64,000 nucleotides of DNA, taken from the NCBI RefSeq assembly GCF_014359905.1, contig NZ_JACIYP010000011.1, forward strand, positions 1 through 64,000. Reading direction: 5' to 3'. The notes below the pieces were generated by a model, which was given only the letters and a program-made list of their open reading frames with translations, did not search any database and was not told where the DNA came from. This document shows, piece by piece, positions 26,924-36,619 of this stretch. Both the position numbers and the translations under genes were made by a program. The stretch is from Hoeflea sp. (GTDB taxonomy: Bacteria > Pseudomonadota > Alphaproteobacteria > Rhizobiales > Rhizobiaceae). Positions within the stretch are counted from its first letter, which is position 1. The number at the start of each line of letters is the position of its first letter.

Positions 26924-27946
26924 TTACTGGATCAGGCCGGCTTCCCGGTAGAATTTCTCGGCGCCCGGATGCAGCGGAATGCCGATGCCCTCGAGCGCCG
27001 TTTCCTTGGTCACGGTCTTGCCCTTGGCATGGCCCGAATCGAGCAGGGCGCGGGTGCTGTCGTTCCACAGCGCCTTGGTGATCTCGTAGATCAGGTCGTC
27101 GGTCTGGTTGGTGCTCGTCAGCCACTGCGCGCCAACGGCGACCGTGTCGGTGCCCGGAACGTCCTGATAGACGCCGTCCGGGATCGTATCCATGGAGAAG
27201 AAGGAGTATTCGGCGATCATCGCGTCGACTTCGGGACCCGAAATCGGCACCAGCACCACCTCGGCGCTCGAGGCCAGTTCCACCAGCGTGCCGGCCGGAT
27301 AGCCGCCAACAAAGAACAGCGCATCGAGCTGGCCGTTGCGGATGGCGTCCGACGCGGGGCCGGGCTTGAGGTTCTCGACGGTGATGTCTTCTTCGCTCAG
27401 CCCGAAGGCCGCGAGGATCAGCTGGGCGTCGACATAGGTGCCCGAGCCGGGCTCATCGAGCGAAACCCGCTTGCCCTTGAGGTCGGCGACGGAGGCGATG
27501 CCCGACTCCTTGGAGGCCACCAGGTGGATGTGTTCGGGGTAGAGCGCCGCGATCGCGCGCAGCTCCTGCATCGGTTCCTGGCCCTCGAAGGTGCCGGTGC
27601 CGGAATAGGCCCAGTAGGCGACATCCGACTGGGAGAAGCCCGAGCTCAGGATGCCCGACTTGATGCCGTTCACATTGGCGACCGAACCGCGCGAGGACTG
27701 GGCGATGGCCACCAGGCCGGGAACGCCGCAGGATCCGCCTTCATCGCAGGCGCGCGAGCCGGGCGGGTTGGAAATCGCGTTGGCGATCGCGCCGCCGAGC
27801 GGGAAATAGGTGCCGCCGGTGCCGCCGGTGCCGATGGAGAAGAAGTTCATTTCCTGGGCCTGGACCCCGGAGGCCCCGATCATCAGTGCGGCGCCGACCG
27901 CTGCGGCCTTCGCCGTGCGCGCCATCAAAGTCGTGAAAAGTCCCAT
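26924..27946 (-). CDS. TAXI family TRAP transporter solute-binding protein
   Basis: 340 aa from MGLFTTLMARTAK, preceded by a GGGAG site. The signal peptide ends at about residue 30 (GVQA-QE). The mature N-terminus NFFSIGTGGTGGTYFPLG is the TAXI family signature, and a Cys-containing insert (SRACDEGGSCGVPG) follows, as in many relatives. It captures the solute in the periplasm for the fused permease encoded downstream. The ligand cannot be read from the sequence. Confidence 0.92.
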   Translation of the reverse strand: MGLFTTLMARTAKAAAVGAALMIGASGVQAQEMNFFSIGTGGTGGTYFPLGGAIANAISNPPGSRACDEGGSCGVPGLVAIAQSSRGSVANVNGIKSGILSSGFSQSDVAYWAYSGTGTFEGQEPMQELRAIAALYPEHIHLVASKESGIASVADLKGKRVSLDEPGSGTYVDAQLILAAFGLSEEDITVENLKPGPASDAIRNGQLDALFFVGGYPAGTLVELASSAEVVLVPISGPEVDAMIAEYSFFSMDTIPDGVYQDVPGTDTVAVGAQWLTSTNQTDDLIYEITKALWNDSTRALLDSGHAKGKTVTKETALEGIGIPLHPGAEKFYREAGLIQ

Positions 27947-28088
27947 GCGTATCTCCCTGTTTTTCCGGCGGTCTGGCTCAAGACACCTCCGCCTTGTCGA
28001 TCTGCGCCCAATGTTGCCGTTTGCGACGGTTTTGTCAAAGGCGGATGGAACTCCTCCGCCCCGCCGGGCCGGCCGGCGACCCGGACCG

Positions 28089-29144
28089 TCAATCTTCGAG
28101 CGCGCCGATCCGCGCCGACGGCGAGGGCTGGCCGGCAACCAGCTTCAACAGATCGTCGCCCATGCGGATGAAGCGGCGCGCCCGCCGGGTCAGCACGAAA
28201 CCCGCCTGCGGGGCGTGCACGGAAACGGCGCCGCCCGGCTCGCCCGGGCGAGCGACGACCTCGACCAGCAACTGCCCGGCCTCCACCCGGTCGCCGGGCG
28301 CCACATGATAGAGAATGGTGCCGCCCACCGGCGCCCGCACCATTTCGACATGGGCGATCGGCTCGGCGACAAAGTCCGCCCTGAGCGCCGCCGGCGCCAC
28401 GCCGTCATCGGCGATCACGCCGCGCATCACCAGGAAGCGGTAGAGCCCGTCCGCATCCTTGCGGGCGAGAACCGGGTCGACATCGAGCTGGCCGCGCAGT
28501 TCCACCGTGGTGGCGCAGAGGCCCTTGAGATCGCCCTTGGCCTTCGCGCTCATCTGGGCAAAGGCCGCCTCCTCGAAGGCGCAATCGGAGCCGGCGTTCC
28601 ACAGCACCGCGGCCTCTGCATCAAGGCATGCCGCGAGATCGGACATTTCGGGCCAGAGCCGGTCGGGAATATAGAGATACTGCACGCCCTCGTCGTCGCA
28701 GTGCAGGTCGAGCACGATCGGGTGATTGTCGGCCAGTTCCAGAAGCCGGCTCTTGAGCCGGCGGTCGGTGAACACGGCGGACGTCGGCCCATGAAGCGTG
28801 CGCACGCCATCCGCATCGGGAACCGGGAAACCCCGGTTGAAATTGGCCCGGTTGCCGGTCGAAAACCGGCCCATGTGCTGGCTGAACATGTGCTGCGCGG
28901 CGCCCACCGGATTGGCCTGCGGCACCAGCGTCAGCGAACCGCGCAAGCGGCCCTCGGCCTCTGCCCTGACCAGTTCGGGGATCAGGTAATGCAGCGCCGC
29001 CGGCCCGGGCCGCTCGTCGGCATGGAGGGCTGCCTGGATATAGGCACCGGGTGCTGCCGCATCGCTGCCCGCAAACCGGTGCACGATCAGCTCATAGGCA
29101 ATGCCGGGGGTTTCGCCTGCCAGTGTCTCGATCTCGGTCTTCAT
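28089..29144 (-). CDS. Succinylglutamate desuccinylase/aspartoacylase family zinc deacylase
   Basis: 351 aa, M14-like carboxypeptidase fold. Zinc ligands are predicted from HADE (about 42-45, HxxE) and the His of LDLHCDDE (about 148-155). The C-terminal part (about 265-330) contains RAPVGGTILYHVAPGDRVE and LLVEV, which look like a biotinyl/lipoyl-type beta-barrel, a form seen in the larger deacylases of this family. It probably removes an acyl group from an amino acid or similar compound. It lies 72 bases downstream of the FAD oxidoreductase on the same strand. The exact substrate is not known. Confidence 0.82.
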   Translation of the reverse strand: MKTEIETLAGETPGIAYELIVHRFAGSDAAAPGAYIQAALHADERPGPAALHYLIPELVRAEAEGRLRGSLTLVPQANPVGAAQHMFSQHMGRFSTGNRANFNRGFPVPDADGVRTLHGPTSAVFTDRRLKSRLLELADNHPIVLDLHCDDEGVQYLYIPDRLWPEMSDLAACLDAEAAVLWNAGSDCAFEEAAFAQMSAKAKGDLKGLCATTVELRGQLDVDPVLARKDADGLYRFLVMRGVIADDGVAPAALRADFVAEPIAHVEMVRAPVGGTILYHVAPGDRVEAGQLLVEVVARPGEPGGAVSVHAPQAGFVLTRRARRFIRMGDDLLKLVAGQPSPSARIGALED

Positions 29145-29216
29145 CGCGTCTCACCTTGAATTGCTGGTCCGTCTCCGCGGCGGCGCCTGCCGGTCCTGGA
29201 GCTTCGGCCCGGAGGA

Positions 29217-30836
29217 TTACACGCGCCGGGCGCGGATGTCGCTGAGAATTTCGCGCGCCGCATTGTGCCCCGGCACGCCGGTGACGCCGCCGCCCGGATG
29301 GGTGGACGCGCCGCACATGTAGAGCCCCTTGAGCGGCCCGCGATAGGCGCCATAGCCGAGCACCGGCCGCGCCGAAAACAGCTGGTTGAGGCTCAGCTTG
29401 CCGTGGAAGATGTCGCCGCCCACCAGCGACAGCTTGCGCTCGAGATCGAGCGGCGAGAGCGCCTGGCGGGCGATCACGCTGTCCCTGAAGCCCGGCGCAT
29501 GGCGGTCGACCGTGTCGATCATCAGGTCTGCCACCGTCTCGCGGTGATCGTCCCAGGACGAGCCGCCGGGGAAGTCCGCGGGTAGGGTCGGCGCCACATG
29601 CTGGCAGAACAGACTCGCGACATGCTTGCCTTCGGGCGCCAGGCTGTCATCCAGCGTCGAGGCGATCAGCATCTCGACAACCGGCTGGCGCGACCAGCCG
29701 TGCGCCCGCGAATCGAGATAGGCGCGGTCCATGTAGTCGAGCGACGGCGCGATGATGATGCCTGCGGTCAGGTGATCGCCAGGCGTGTCGCCCCTGTTTG
29801 GCCGCGCGGTGAAATCCGGCAGCCGGTCGAGCGCCAGATTCATCCGGAACGTGCCCGACCCGCTCTGCCAATGGCCGATGCGGCGGCGGAAATCCTCAGG
29901 CAGCAACGCGTCCGCGAGAAGAGTGCCGACCAGCAGCTGCGGGTGAATGTTGGAGGCGATCAGGTCTGCCGGATGGCGCGCGCCGTCTTCGGTGACGACG
30001 GCGCAGACGCGGCCCTTGTCGGTCTCGATCGTCGCCACCGGCGTGGCCGTCCTGATCGTCACGCCCCTTTCCTCGCAGGCCCGGCGCATGGATTGCGTAA
30101 TCGCGCCCATGCCGCCGATGGCATGGCCCCAGGCGCCACGGTTGCCGTTGACTTCGCCGAAGCAGTGATGCAGCAGCACATAACCGGTCCCCGGGGTATG
30201 CGGGCTGGTCCAGGCGCCGACAATGCCGTCGAAGCCGAACAGCGCCTTGACCGGATCGCTCTCGAACCAACGGTCGAGGATCTCGGCCGCCGAACAGGTG
30301 AAGAGATCGAGTACGTCGCGGCGCGCCTCGAGCGACAATTGCGAAAACCGCTTGCCCAGCGACGCCGCCTTCAGGAGCTCCGGCACGGCCGACAGCCAGT
30401 TGCCGTCGGTGACGTTGGGCGGGGTCCTGAGCAGCAGGTCGCGCAGCACGGACGCTGCGTTTTCGAGCATCCGCTCATAGCCCTCGAGCGCCGCGGCGTC
30501 GCGCTCGGAAAACTGCGCCACAGAGGCCTTCGTGCGCCCGGGACCGGCTTCGAGCGCCCGCCCGTCGGGCAGCGGCAGGAAATTGCCCATGCGCCGCTCG
30601 ACGATCCTGAGGCCGTGGCGGGCCAGGTCGAGATCGGCAATCACCTTGGGATTGAGCAGCGACACGGTGTAGGAGGCGACCGAATTGCGGAAACCGGGAT
30701 GAAATTCCTCGGTCACCGCCGCCCCGCCGATGATGTCGCGCTTTTCCAGGACCGTAACCCTGTGCCCGGCCTTGGCCAGGTACCAGGCGCAGACCAGTCC
30801 GTTATGGCCGCCGCCGATCACCACCGCATGCTTCAT
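29217..30836 (-). CDS. Phytoene desaturase-like FAD-dependent oxidoreductase (PYROXD2 type)
   Basis: 539 aa from MKHAVVIGGGHNG. The FAD-binding Rossmann motif VVIGGGHNGLVCAWYLAKAG is at residues 5-24, followed by the EKRDIIGGAAVTEE segment. The C-terminal MCGASTHPGGGVTGVPG is the second flavin-contact motif of the carotenoid-desaturase/PYROXD2 family. No carotenoid genes are nearby, so it is not likely a carotenoid enzyme. The open frame extends upstream antisense to xseA, but that part is a shadow. It is divergent from xseA and upstream of the M14 deacylase gene. Confidence 0.85.
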   Translation of the reverse strand: MKHAVVIGGGHNGLVCAWYLAKAGHRVTVLEKRDIIGGAAVTEEFHPGFRNSVASYTVSLLNPKVIADLDLARHGLRIVERRMGNFLPLPDGRALEAGPGRTKASVAQFSERDAAALEGYERMLENAASVLRDLLLRTPPNVTDGNWLSAVPELLKAASLGKRFSQLSLEARRDVLDLFTCSAAEILDRWFESDPVKALFGFDGIVGAWTSPHTPGTGYVLLHHCFGEVNGNRGAWGHAIGGMGAITQSMRRACEERGVTIRTATPVATIETDKGRVCAVVTEDGARHPADLIASNIHPQLLVGTLLADALLPEDFRRRIGHWQSGSGTFRMNLALDRLPDFTARPNRGDTPGDHLTAGIIIAPSLDYMDRAYLDSRAHGWSRQPVVEMLIASTLDDSLAPEGKHVASLFCQHVAPTLPADFPGGSSWDDHRETVADLMIDTVDRHAPGFRDSVIARQALSPLDLERKLSLVGGDIFHGKLSLNQLFSARPVLGYGAYRGPLKGLYMCGASTHPGGGVTGVPGHNAAREILSDIRARRV

Positions 30837-30986
30837 GTCGATTCCCCGTCCGCTAATGGGCCGCATCCTGCACCGGCAGCCCCGATCCGCGCAATGGCCG
30901 GCGCGATCGCGCGGCGATCCGCTGGCACCCGCTTGCGCCCTCGCCAAAGACCTTGACGGCGGCCAAGCCATGGTGCGCAATCGGGC

Positions 30987-32564
30987 ATGTCCGATCTCAT
31001 CGATGATTCGCCCACCAACGCCACGGAATTCACCGTCAGCGAGCTGTCCGGCTCGATCCGCCGCACGGTCGAGGACGCCTTCGGCTATGTGCGGGTGCGC
31101 GGCGAGATCTCCGGCTATCGCGGCCCGCATTCCTCGGGCCACGCCTATTTTTCCCTGAAAGACGACAAGGCCCGCATCGAGGCGGTGATCTGGAAAGGCG
31201 TGTTCTCGCGGCTCAAGCATCGCCCCGAGGAGGGGCTCGAGGTGATCGCCACCGGCAAGATCACCACCTATCCGGGATCGTCCAAATACCAGATCGTCAT
31301 CGAGCAGATCGAGCCCGCCGGCGCCGGCGCGCTGATGGCGCTGATCGAGGAGCGGCGGCGGAGACTCGCCGCCGAGGGCCTGTTCGACGAGGGCCGCAAG
31401 CAATTGCTGCCCTTCATGCCGCGCGTCATCGGCGTGGTCACCTCGCCCACCGGCGCCGTCATCCGCGACATCCTGCACCGTCTCGAGGACCGGTTTCCGG
31501 TCCACGTGATCGTCTGGCCGGTCCGGGTGCAGGGCGAGACCTCGGGCGAGGAGGTTGCCCAGGCCATTACCGGCTTCAACGCGCTCGCCCCCGGCGGCCC
31601 GATCGCCCGCCCCGAGCTGATCATCGTCGCCCGCGGCGGCGGCAGCCTCGAGGATCTGTGGGGCTTCAACGACGAGGCGGTGGTGCGCGCCGCCGCCAGT
31701 TCGGACATCCCGCTGATCTCCGCCGTCGGCCACGAGACCGACTGGACGCTGATCGATCACGCAGCCGACCGCCGCGCGCCCACCCCCACGGGCGCCGCCG
31801 AAATGGCAGTCCCCGTCAAGGCCGATCTGGTGGCCGAGGTCGCAGGGCTCGCCGCGCGGCTCGGATCGGCGCAGTCGCGCACGCTCGACCGGCGGCGCGA
31901 GGCGGTGCGTTCGCTCGCGCGCGCCTTGCCGACGCTCGACAGCGTGCTGGCGCTGCCGCGCCAGCGGCTCGACCGCTCCGCGCAGGGCCTGGGCCAGGCG
32001 CTGCAGCTCAACACCGCCAACCGGCGCCGCCATTTCGAGCGCCAGGCCGCCCGCGTCACCCCGGTGGCGCTGGTCTCGGCGCTGCGCGACAAGCGCCAGA
32101 GGGTGCGCGACCGGGCCGCGCGCGCCGACCGGGCGCAGGAGCGCCGGCTTGACGCCTGGCGCGCCCGCCTCGACCGACACGCGGCCGTGCTCTCGGCCGT
32201 CCCGCGCCGCATCGCGGATCTGCAGTCGCGCGGCCGCGACCGCCTCAAGGGGCTGCATCACCGGGCCGACATCGCGCTCACCCAGACGCTCTCCCAGCGC
32301 CGCCGGGGCCTGGACGCCCAGTCCCGCATGCTGCAATCGCTGTCCTATCACAGCGTGCTCGGCCGCGGCTTCGCCGTGATCCGCGATTCCGGCCGTGCCG
32401 TCCTGTCGCGCGCCTCCCAGGTCGACGCCGGAACCCTGCTCGCCATCGAGTTCGCCGACGGCGAGGTCGCAGCGCTGACCCAAAGCCCCGGCCAGCCCCT
32501 CTCCGCCCCAAAAAAACCGCCCCGCCCCAAACGCGGCGAACCCGGCCAGGGCACCCTGTTCTGA
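30987..32564 (+). CDS. xseA: Exodeoxyribonuclease VII large subunit
   Basis: 525 aa. The N-terminal OB-fold contains [21 protein letters not shown]. The catalytic region includes [30 protein letters not shown] and [17 protein letters not shown], all family hallmarks. A long Arg/Ala/Leu-rich coiled coil follows (about 280-455), ending in [14 protein letters not shown]. With XseB it degrades single-stranded DNA and acts in repair. The C-terminal tail is Lys/Pro-rich. The small-subunit gene is not in the window. Confidence 0.95.
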   Translation: MSDLIDDSPTNATEFTVSELSGSIRRTVEDAFGYVRVRGEISGYRGPHSSGHAYFSLKDDKARIEAVIWKGVFSRLKHRPEEGLEVIATGKITTYPGSSKYQIVIEQIEPAGAGALMALIEERRRRLAAEGLFDEGRKQLLPFMPRVIGVVTSPTGAVIRDILHRLEDRFPVHVIVWPVRVQGETSGEEVAQAITGFNALAPGGPIARPELIIVARGGGSLEDLWGFNDEAVVRAAASSDIPLISAVGHETDWTLIDHAADRRAPTPTGAAEMAVPVKADLVAEVAGLAARLGSAQSRTLDRRREAVRSLARALPTLDSVLALPRQRLDRSAQGLGQALQLNTANRRRHFERQAARVTPVALVSALRDKRQRVRDRAARADRAQERRLDAWRARLDRHAAVLSAVPRRIADLQSRGRDRLKGLHHRADIALTQTLSQRRRGLDAQSRMLQSLSYHSVLGRGFAVIRDSGRAVLSRASQVDAGTLLAIEFADGEVAALTQSPGQPLSAPKKPPRPKRGEPGQGTLF

Positions 32565-32584
32565 GACGGCTTGGCAATTCCTGT

Positions 32585-33934
32585 TCAGCCGGCAATCTGT
32601 TCCGCCGCTTCATGGCCTGAGAGATAGGCGCCGTGGACAGTTGCGGGATGGTCGGCATGCACGGCTTCGCCGGCAAAGACCAGACGCCCGTTCCAATCGG
32701 TGCCAGCGAAGGAGTGCCGGGTTTCCCGGCCGGTGCCGACAGCCGCGAAGGAATAGGACCCCAGTGCAAAAGGATCCTTGCCCCACCGGCTGATCTGGGC
32801 CGCCACTGGATCAGGCACAGCCGGGCCGAAGATCGATTTGAGGGCCGCCATCGCCTGAGCGATTGTTCCGGCATCGTCCAGCGCCTCGACCTCGCGGGCG
32901 GCCGCGCCGGCATTGAAACCCATCAGCAGCGGTTCGCCGCTGATTCTGCTCAATGACAGCCATTGGGACCAATAGCCGTCCCGGTCCCCGAGATAGCTGA
33001 AGACATCGCCGGTTTCGGGCCAGAACATACGCTCAAAGCGCAGGCAGCATTTGTTCAGCAGCCCCATGCCGAGCGCGCTGATCGCGGTCGTCCTGTCCTT
33101 GCTCAAGGGATGGCTGAACTCTATCCTTTTGGCCTTCAACACACCCAGAGGCACGGTGACCAGCACATGACGCGCCTGATAGGCGCTTCCTGTGCCGGTG
33201 GTAACACGAACGCCCTTCCCGGCTTTCTCGATCCGAACCACGACCTGGCCGGTTTGAATGGAAAGCCCTTTCGCCAGATGCGCGGGCAGCGCGCCGTAAC
33301 CGTCAGGAAACACCACTTCGGCGCCGTCATACTCGTCGCTGTCATCAAAGCTCCATGCCGAAAGATCCTGCCATCCGGCGGCATATTCGAGCTCGATGTT
33401 GTCATGGATGATGTGCCGGACCAGCCGCCGTTTGTTTTCATCGAGACTGGCCCAGTCCGGCAGCGCCTCGACCGCACCGCTGAGCGAAATATCATCGTCG
33501 CGACCTTCGGCGCGAACCCGGGCCTTTTCGATCAGGGTTCTGGCAAGCTTTTCTGCGTCATCGAGAACCACGCGTCCGCCGCCCGGCTTGAAAACCGGGT
33601 TTGGGTCCCACCGTGTTTGCTTACGCGCAATGCCCGCTTCATCGGCCAGATGCGTCAGCGGGTTGCCGTCAGTTCCGTGGATCCAGCTCGCCCCAAGATC
33701 AACCGGAACATGGGCCCATTGGTTGCTGGTCCAGATACGTCCGCCGATCCGGTCACGCGCTTCAAGCACAAGCGTTGCAGCGCCCCGCTCATTTAGCGCC
33801 CGGGCCGCAGACAGGCCAGCCATGCCCGCGCCAATGATGATCACATCAGGCTGAGCCTGCGCCCTGGCCGGTGCGAGGGCGAATGGGCAGGCGGCTGACG
33901 CCATGCCAGCCAATAGATCCCGGCGCGATAGCAT
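32585..33934 (-). CDS. Tat-exported FAD-dependent amine oxidase
   Basis: 449 aa from MLSRRDLLAGM, with a GGGGAG site upstream; an earlier ATG at 33961 is possible. The twin-arginine signal LSRRDLLAGMASAACPF ends near residue 26. The FAD motif VIIIGAGMAGLSAARAL is followed by EARDRIGGRIWT, the GASWIHG loop and the C-terminal FAGEAVHADHPATVHGA segment, as in polyamine and monoamine oxidases. It should oxidise amines or polyamines in the periplasm. It is convergent with xseA, the stops being 20 bases apart. Its upstream side borders a gene-poor patch with mobile-element remains. Confidence 0.87.
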   Translation of the reverse strand: MLSRRDLLAGMASAACPFALAPARAQAQPDVIIIGAGMAGLSAARALNERGAATLVLEARDRIGGRIWTSNQWAHVPVDLGASWIHGTDGNPLTHLADEAGIARKQTRWDPNPVFKPGGGRVVLDDAEKLARTLIEKARVRAEGRDDDISLSGAVEALPDWASLDENKRRLVRHIIHDNIELEYAAGWQDLSAWSFDDSDEYDGAEVVFPDGYGALPAHLAKGLSIQTGQVVVRIEKAGKGVRVTTGTGSAYQARHVLVTVPLGVLKAKRIEFSHPLSKDRTTAISALGMGLLNKCCLRFERMFWPETGDVFSYLGDRDGYWSQWLSLSRISGEPLLMGFNAGAAAREVEALDDAGTIAQAMAALKSIFGPAVPDPVAAQISRWGKDPFALGSYSFAAVGTGRETRHSFAGTDWNGRLVFAGEAVHADHPATVHGAYLSGHEAAEQIAG

Positions 33935-34070
33935 CCGCGGCTCCCCTCTCGATGGGCGCATGACGCCATGGCTCGAAGAGGCCACGGCAATGGTACAAAC
34001 ACTCAAGATTTAAGCTGCTTGACGCAAAAAGAAAGACCGCCCCCCTCATCCTTCAGCTTCGCTGGTCCAG

Positions 34071-34113
34071 CCGATAGATCATTTACAGAACGGACCGGAT
34101 AGGTGGTTTACAG
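34071..34113. repeat. Two short direct repeats, probable end of a lost insertion sequence
   Basis: Two related 18-19-bp units, 34071-34088 and 34095-34113, both read on the minus strand as CTGTAAA followed by an ATCTATCGG- or CCTATCCGG-like end. Repeated units of this kind occur at the termini of IS481-group elements. The second unit contains the stop codon of the transposase-like remnant, as expected at an element end. Confidence 0.4.
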
Positions 34114-34287
34114 TTTCTGCTGGAATTGCCCTTTCTCCGGTTTGTGTTGCTGGATGGGTTGGAGTCTGTCCGAGGTTGGAACGAGGTGGCCGATGGGTCT
34201 GATGTAGAAGCGGACTTCGAAAACGTCGTTGTCGATCTCGATCATGGCGACGCGGTCGGCGATGATGGCGCTGGAGATATGGACGAG
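34108..34287 (-). pseudogene. Remnant of a transposase C-terminus (IS481/integrase-like)
   Basis: About 59 codons remain, ending in the segments IIADRVAMIEIDNDVFEVRF, then YIRPIGHLVP and HKPEKGQ. The pattern of a short beta-rich C-terminal tail after a lost DDE core resembles IS481-type transposases. No catalytic DDE residues, no upstream continuation and no second inverted repeat were found, so this is a decayed end fragment. The family assignment is from memory of the C-terminal pattern and is tentative. Confidence 0.4.
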
Positions 34288-34657
34288 GCCGCCGCGGACG
34301 GCGGTCACCGCTGCGGCCGGACTCTCCCCCACGTCACTGCAGCCACGGCACTCACCCTGTCGATGAGGTGCTCGCCCGCTGCCACGGGCTGGCGATCGAC
34401 CTGGCCATGCGGCGCGACTCGTCGTGAGGGGCCGCATCCGACGGGAAGTCCCTGTCCTTTGAAATTGGATGAAAGCCCTACCGTACAGTCATCCCGGCCC
34501 CCGCGCCGGGATCCAGCCACCGCGCGTCCGCGCGGTGAAAGACTTGTTTCAGCCCAGGGACCAGAGCTCCATGGATGCCGGATCGAATCCGGCATGGCGG
34601 TGATGAAATTCCCACGCGGCGCTGGGCAGCGCGTGAGCATCGTCCTGCCTGTGCCGC
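34288..34657. other. Gene-poor stretch
   Basis: No convincing gene was found here. The first 200 bases contain short out-of-frame open frames with no recognisable protein. The second half carries the mosaic of three palindromes described at 34491-34595. Base composition shifts to a more uneven pattern than the flanking genes, consistent with decayed mobile DNA between the amine oxidase and the ArsC-like gene. Confidence 0.5.
34491..34595. repeat. Mosaic of three palindromes, REP/RIME-like dispersed element
   Basis: Three perfect stem-loops in 105 bases: 34491-34498 with 34505-34512 (8 bp), 34518-34526 with 34529-34537 (9 bp, 2-base loop) and 34575-34583 with 34587-34595 (9 bp, 3-base loop). 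The wording (ATCCCGGC...GCCGGGAT and ATGCCGGAT...ATCCGGCAT) is that of the intergenic palindromic repeats scattered through rhizobial genomes. Copy number cannot be judged from one window. Confidence 0.6.
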
Positions 34658-35005
34658 TCAGGCGAAGAACCGCTCATAGGTCTCCGGCTTGAAGCCGATC
34701 AGCAGGCGTCCATCCGCTTCCAGCACCGGCCGCTTGATCATCGAAGGCTGCGCCAGCATCAGGCGGATCGCCTTGTCCGCATCGAGATCCTGCTTGTCCG
34801 CCTCATCGAGCTTGCGGAACGTGGTTCCGGCGCGGTTGAGAACAGTTTCCCACCCGGCCTGCGCGCACCAGCGCGTCAGATGCGCCCGGTCGATGCCCGA
34901 AACCTTGTAGTCGTGGAACTCCGCTTCGATGCCATGATCGCCAAGCCAGACGCGCGCCTTCTTCATCGTGTCGCAGGTCTTGATGCCATAAATGGTGACG
35001 GTCAT
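34658..35005 (-). CDS. ArsC/Spx-like thioredoxin-fold protein (YffB type)
   Basis: 115 aa from MTVTIYGIKTCDTM. The single N-terminal Cys of YGIKTCDTMKKARVWL and the later KRPVLE motif (Lys-Arg-Pro) are typical of the arsenate reductase-like YffB/Spx family, whose members are reductases or regulators using glutathione or thioredoxin. It lacks an ars operon context and is the gene after guaA, 33 bases downstream. A true arsenate reductase role is not supported. Confidence 0.85.
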   Translation of the reverse strand: MTVTIYGIKTCDTMKKARVWLGDHGIEAEFHDYKVSGIDRAHLTRWCAQAGWETVLNRAGTTFRKLDEADKQDLDADKAIRLMLAQPSMIKRPVLEADGRLLIGFKPETYERFFA

Positions 35006-35038
35006 GGCTCGCCTCTCCCGCATCCGGTCACGAATGAC

Positions 35039-36610
35039 CTATTCCCACTCGATGGTGCCGGGCGGCTTCGACGTCACGTCGTAGACGACGCGGTTGATGC
35101 CCTTGACCTCGTTGATTAGGCGAGTGGCCGTCTTTCCCAGGAACTCCATGTCGTAGGGGTAGAAATCGGCGGTCATGCCGTCGACCGAGGTGACTGCGCG
35201 CAGCGCGCAGACGAATTCGTAAGTCCGGCCGTCGCCCATGACGCCGACGGTCTGCACCGGCAGGAGCACGGCGAAGGCCTGCCAGATCGTGTCGTAGAGG
35301 CCGGCCTTGCGGATCTCGTCGAGATAGATCGCGTCGGCCTGGCGCAGGATGTCGAGTTTCTCCCGGGTGATGCCGCCGGGGCAGCGGATGGCGAGACCCG
35401 GTCCGGGGAACGGATGGCGACCGATGAAGCTGTCGGGCAGGCCGAGCTCCCGGCCCAGCACCCGGACCTCGTCCTTGAACAGTTCGCGCAAGGGCTCCAC
35501 CAGCTGCATGTTCATGCGCGCGGGCAGGCCGCCGACATTGTGGTGCGACTTGATGGTGACCGACGGCCCGCCCGAGAACGAGACGCTTTCGATGACGTCG
35601 GGATAGAGCGTGCCCTGGGCCAGATAGTCGGCGCCGCCGATTTTCTTTGCTTCTTCCTCGAACACCTCGATGAACAGCCGGCCGATAGTCTTGCGCTTGG
35701 TCTCCGGATCGGCCTCGCCCTCGAGCTGCGAGATGAAGCGGTCAGAGGCATCCACCAGCTTGAGCGAGAGATTGTAGTGCTCGCGGAACATGGCAACCAC
35801 GTCGCGCGCCTCGTTCAAACGCATCAGCCCGTGATCGACCAGGATGCAGGTCAGCTGATCGCCGATCGCCTCGTGAATCAGGAGTGCGGCCACCGAGGAA
35901 TCGACCCCGCCCGAGAGCGCGCAGATGACCTTGCCGTCGCCCACCTGGTCGCGGATCTTCTGGATCATTTCGGCCTTGTAGGCGGCCATCGACCAGTCGG
36001 ATTTCAGGCCGACGATCTTGTGGACGAAATTGGACAGGAGCTTCGCGCCGTCGGGCGTGTGCACCACTTCCGGATGGAACATGGTGGTGTAGTAGCGCCG
36101 CTTCTCGTCGACCGAGATGGCGAAGGGCGCGTTGGGCGAGGTGCCGATCACCTCGAAGCCTTCCGGCAGCCGCGTCACCCGGTCGCCATGGCTCATCCAC
36201 ACCGGATATTTCTTGCCCACTTCCCAGAAGCCCTCGAACAGCGGCGAGGATTTGAGGATCTCGACATCGGCGCGGCCGAACTCGCGGTGATGGCCGCCCT
36301 CGACATGGCCGCCGATCTGCTGGCACAGCGTCTGCTGGCCGTAGCAGATGGCGAGGATCGGCACACCCGAATCGAACACCGCCTGCGGGGCGCGGGGCGA
36401 GCCTTCGCGGGTGACCGAATCGGGGCCTCCGGAAAAGATCACGCCCTTGGGCCGCATCCGCTCGAAGCCGTCCTCGGCCAGCTGGAACGGAACGATCTCG
36501 CAATAGACGCCGGCTTCGCGGACGCGCCGGGCGATGAGCTGCGTCACCTGACTGCCGAAGTCGATGATCAGGATGGAATCGGGATGAGTGGTGTGGAGGA
36601 TATCGTTCAT
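35039..36610 (-). CDS. guaA: GMP synthase (glutamine-hydrolysing)
   Basis: 523 aa, normal length. The class I glutamine amidotransferase domain has its nucleophile in ICYGQQTL (about residue 87) and a catalytic His-Pro-Glu in FHPEVVH. The ATP-pyrophosphatase P-loop is [14 protein letters not shown] (about 230). The C-terminal dimerisation domain ends in KPPGTIEWE. It aminates XMP to GMP in purine synthesis. It starts 9 bases after the MTA/SAH nucleosidase stop and is followed by the ArsC-like gene. Confidence 0.97.
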   Translation of the reverse strand: MNDILHTTHPDSILIIDFGSQVTQLIARRVREAGVYCEIVPFQLAEDGFERMRPKGVIFSGGPDSVTREGSPRAPQAVFDSGVPILAICYGQQTLCQQIGGHVEGGHHREFGRADVEILKSSPLFEGFWEVGKKYPVWMSHGDRVTRLPEGFEVIGTSPNAPFAISVDEKRRYYTTMFHPEVVHTPDGAKLLSNFVHKIVGLKSDWSMAAYKAEMIQKIRDQVGDGKVICALSGGVDSSVAALLIHEAIGDQLTCILVDHGLMRLNEARDVVAMFREHYNLSLKLVDASDRFISQLEGEADPETKRKTIGRLFIEVFEEEAKKIGGADYLAQGTLYPDVIESVSFSGGPSVTIKSHHNVGGLPARMNMQLVEPLRELFKDEVRVLGRELGLPDSFIGRHPFPGPGLAIRCPGGITREKLDILRQADAIYLDEIRKAGLYDTIWQAFAVLLPVQTVGVMGDGRTYEFVCALRAVTSVDGMTADFYPYDMEFLGKTATRLINEVKGINRVVYDVTSKPPGTIEWE

Positions 36611-36619
36611 GGCGAGCCG

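Noticed and set aside
29217-30836. Carotenoid (phytoene) desaturase
   Set aside because: The fold family matches, but no carotenoid genes are nearby and the sequence resembles the PYROXD2 branch.
30837-32483. N-terminal extension of the FAD oxidoreductase frame across xseA
   Set aside because: Antisense to xseA; the FAD-binding N-terminus begins at the ATG at 30836.
34658-35005. Arsenate reductase of an ars operon
   Set aside because: The YffB/Spx-like features and guaA context do not support arsenic resistance; the ArsR-type regulator in the window lacks metal-binding motifs and is 15 kb away.
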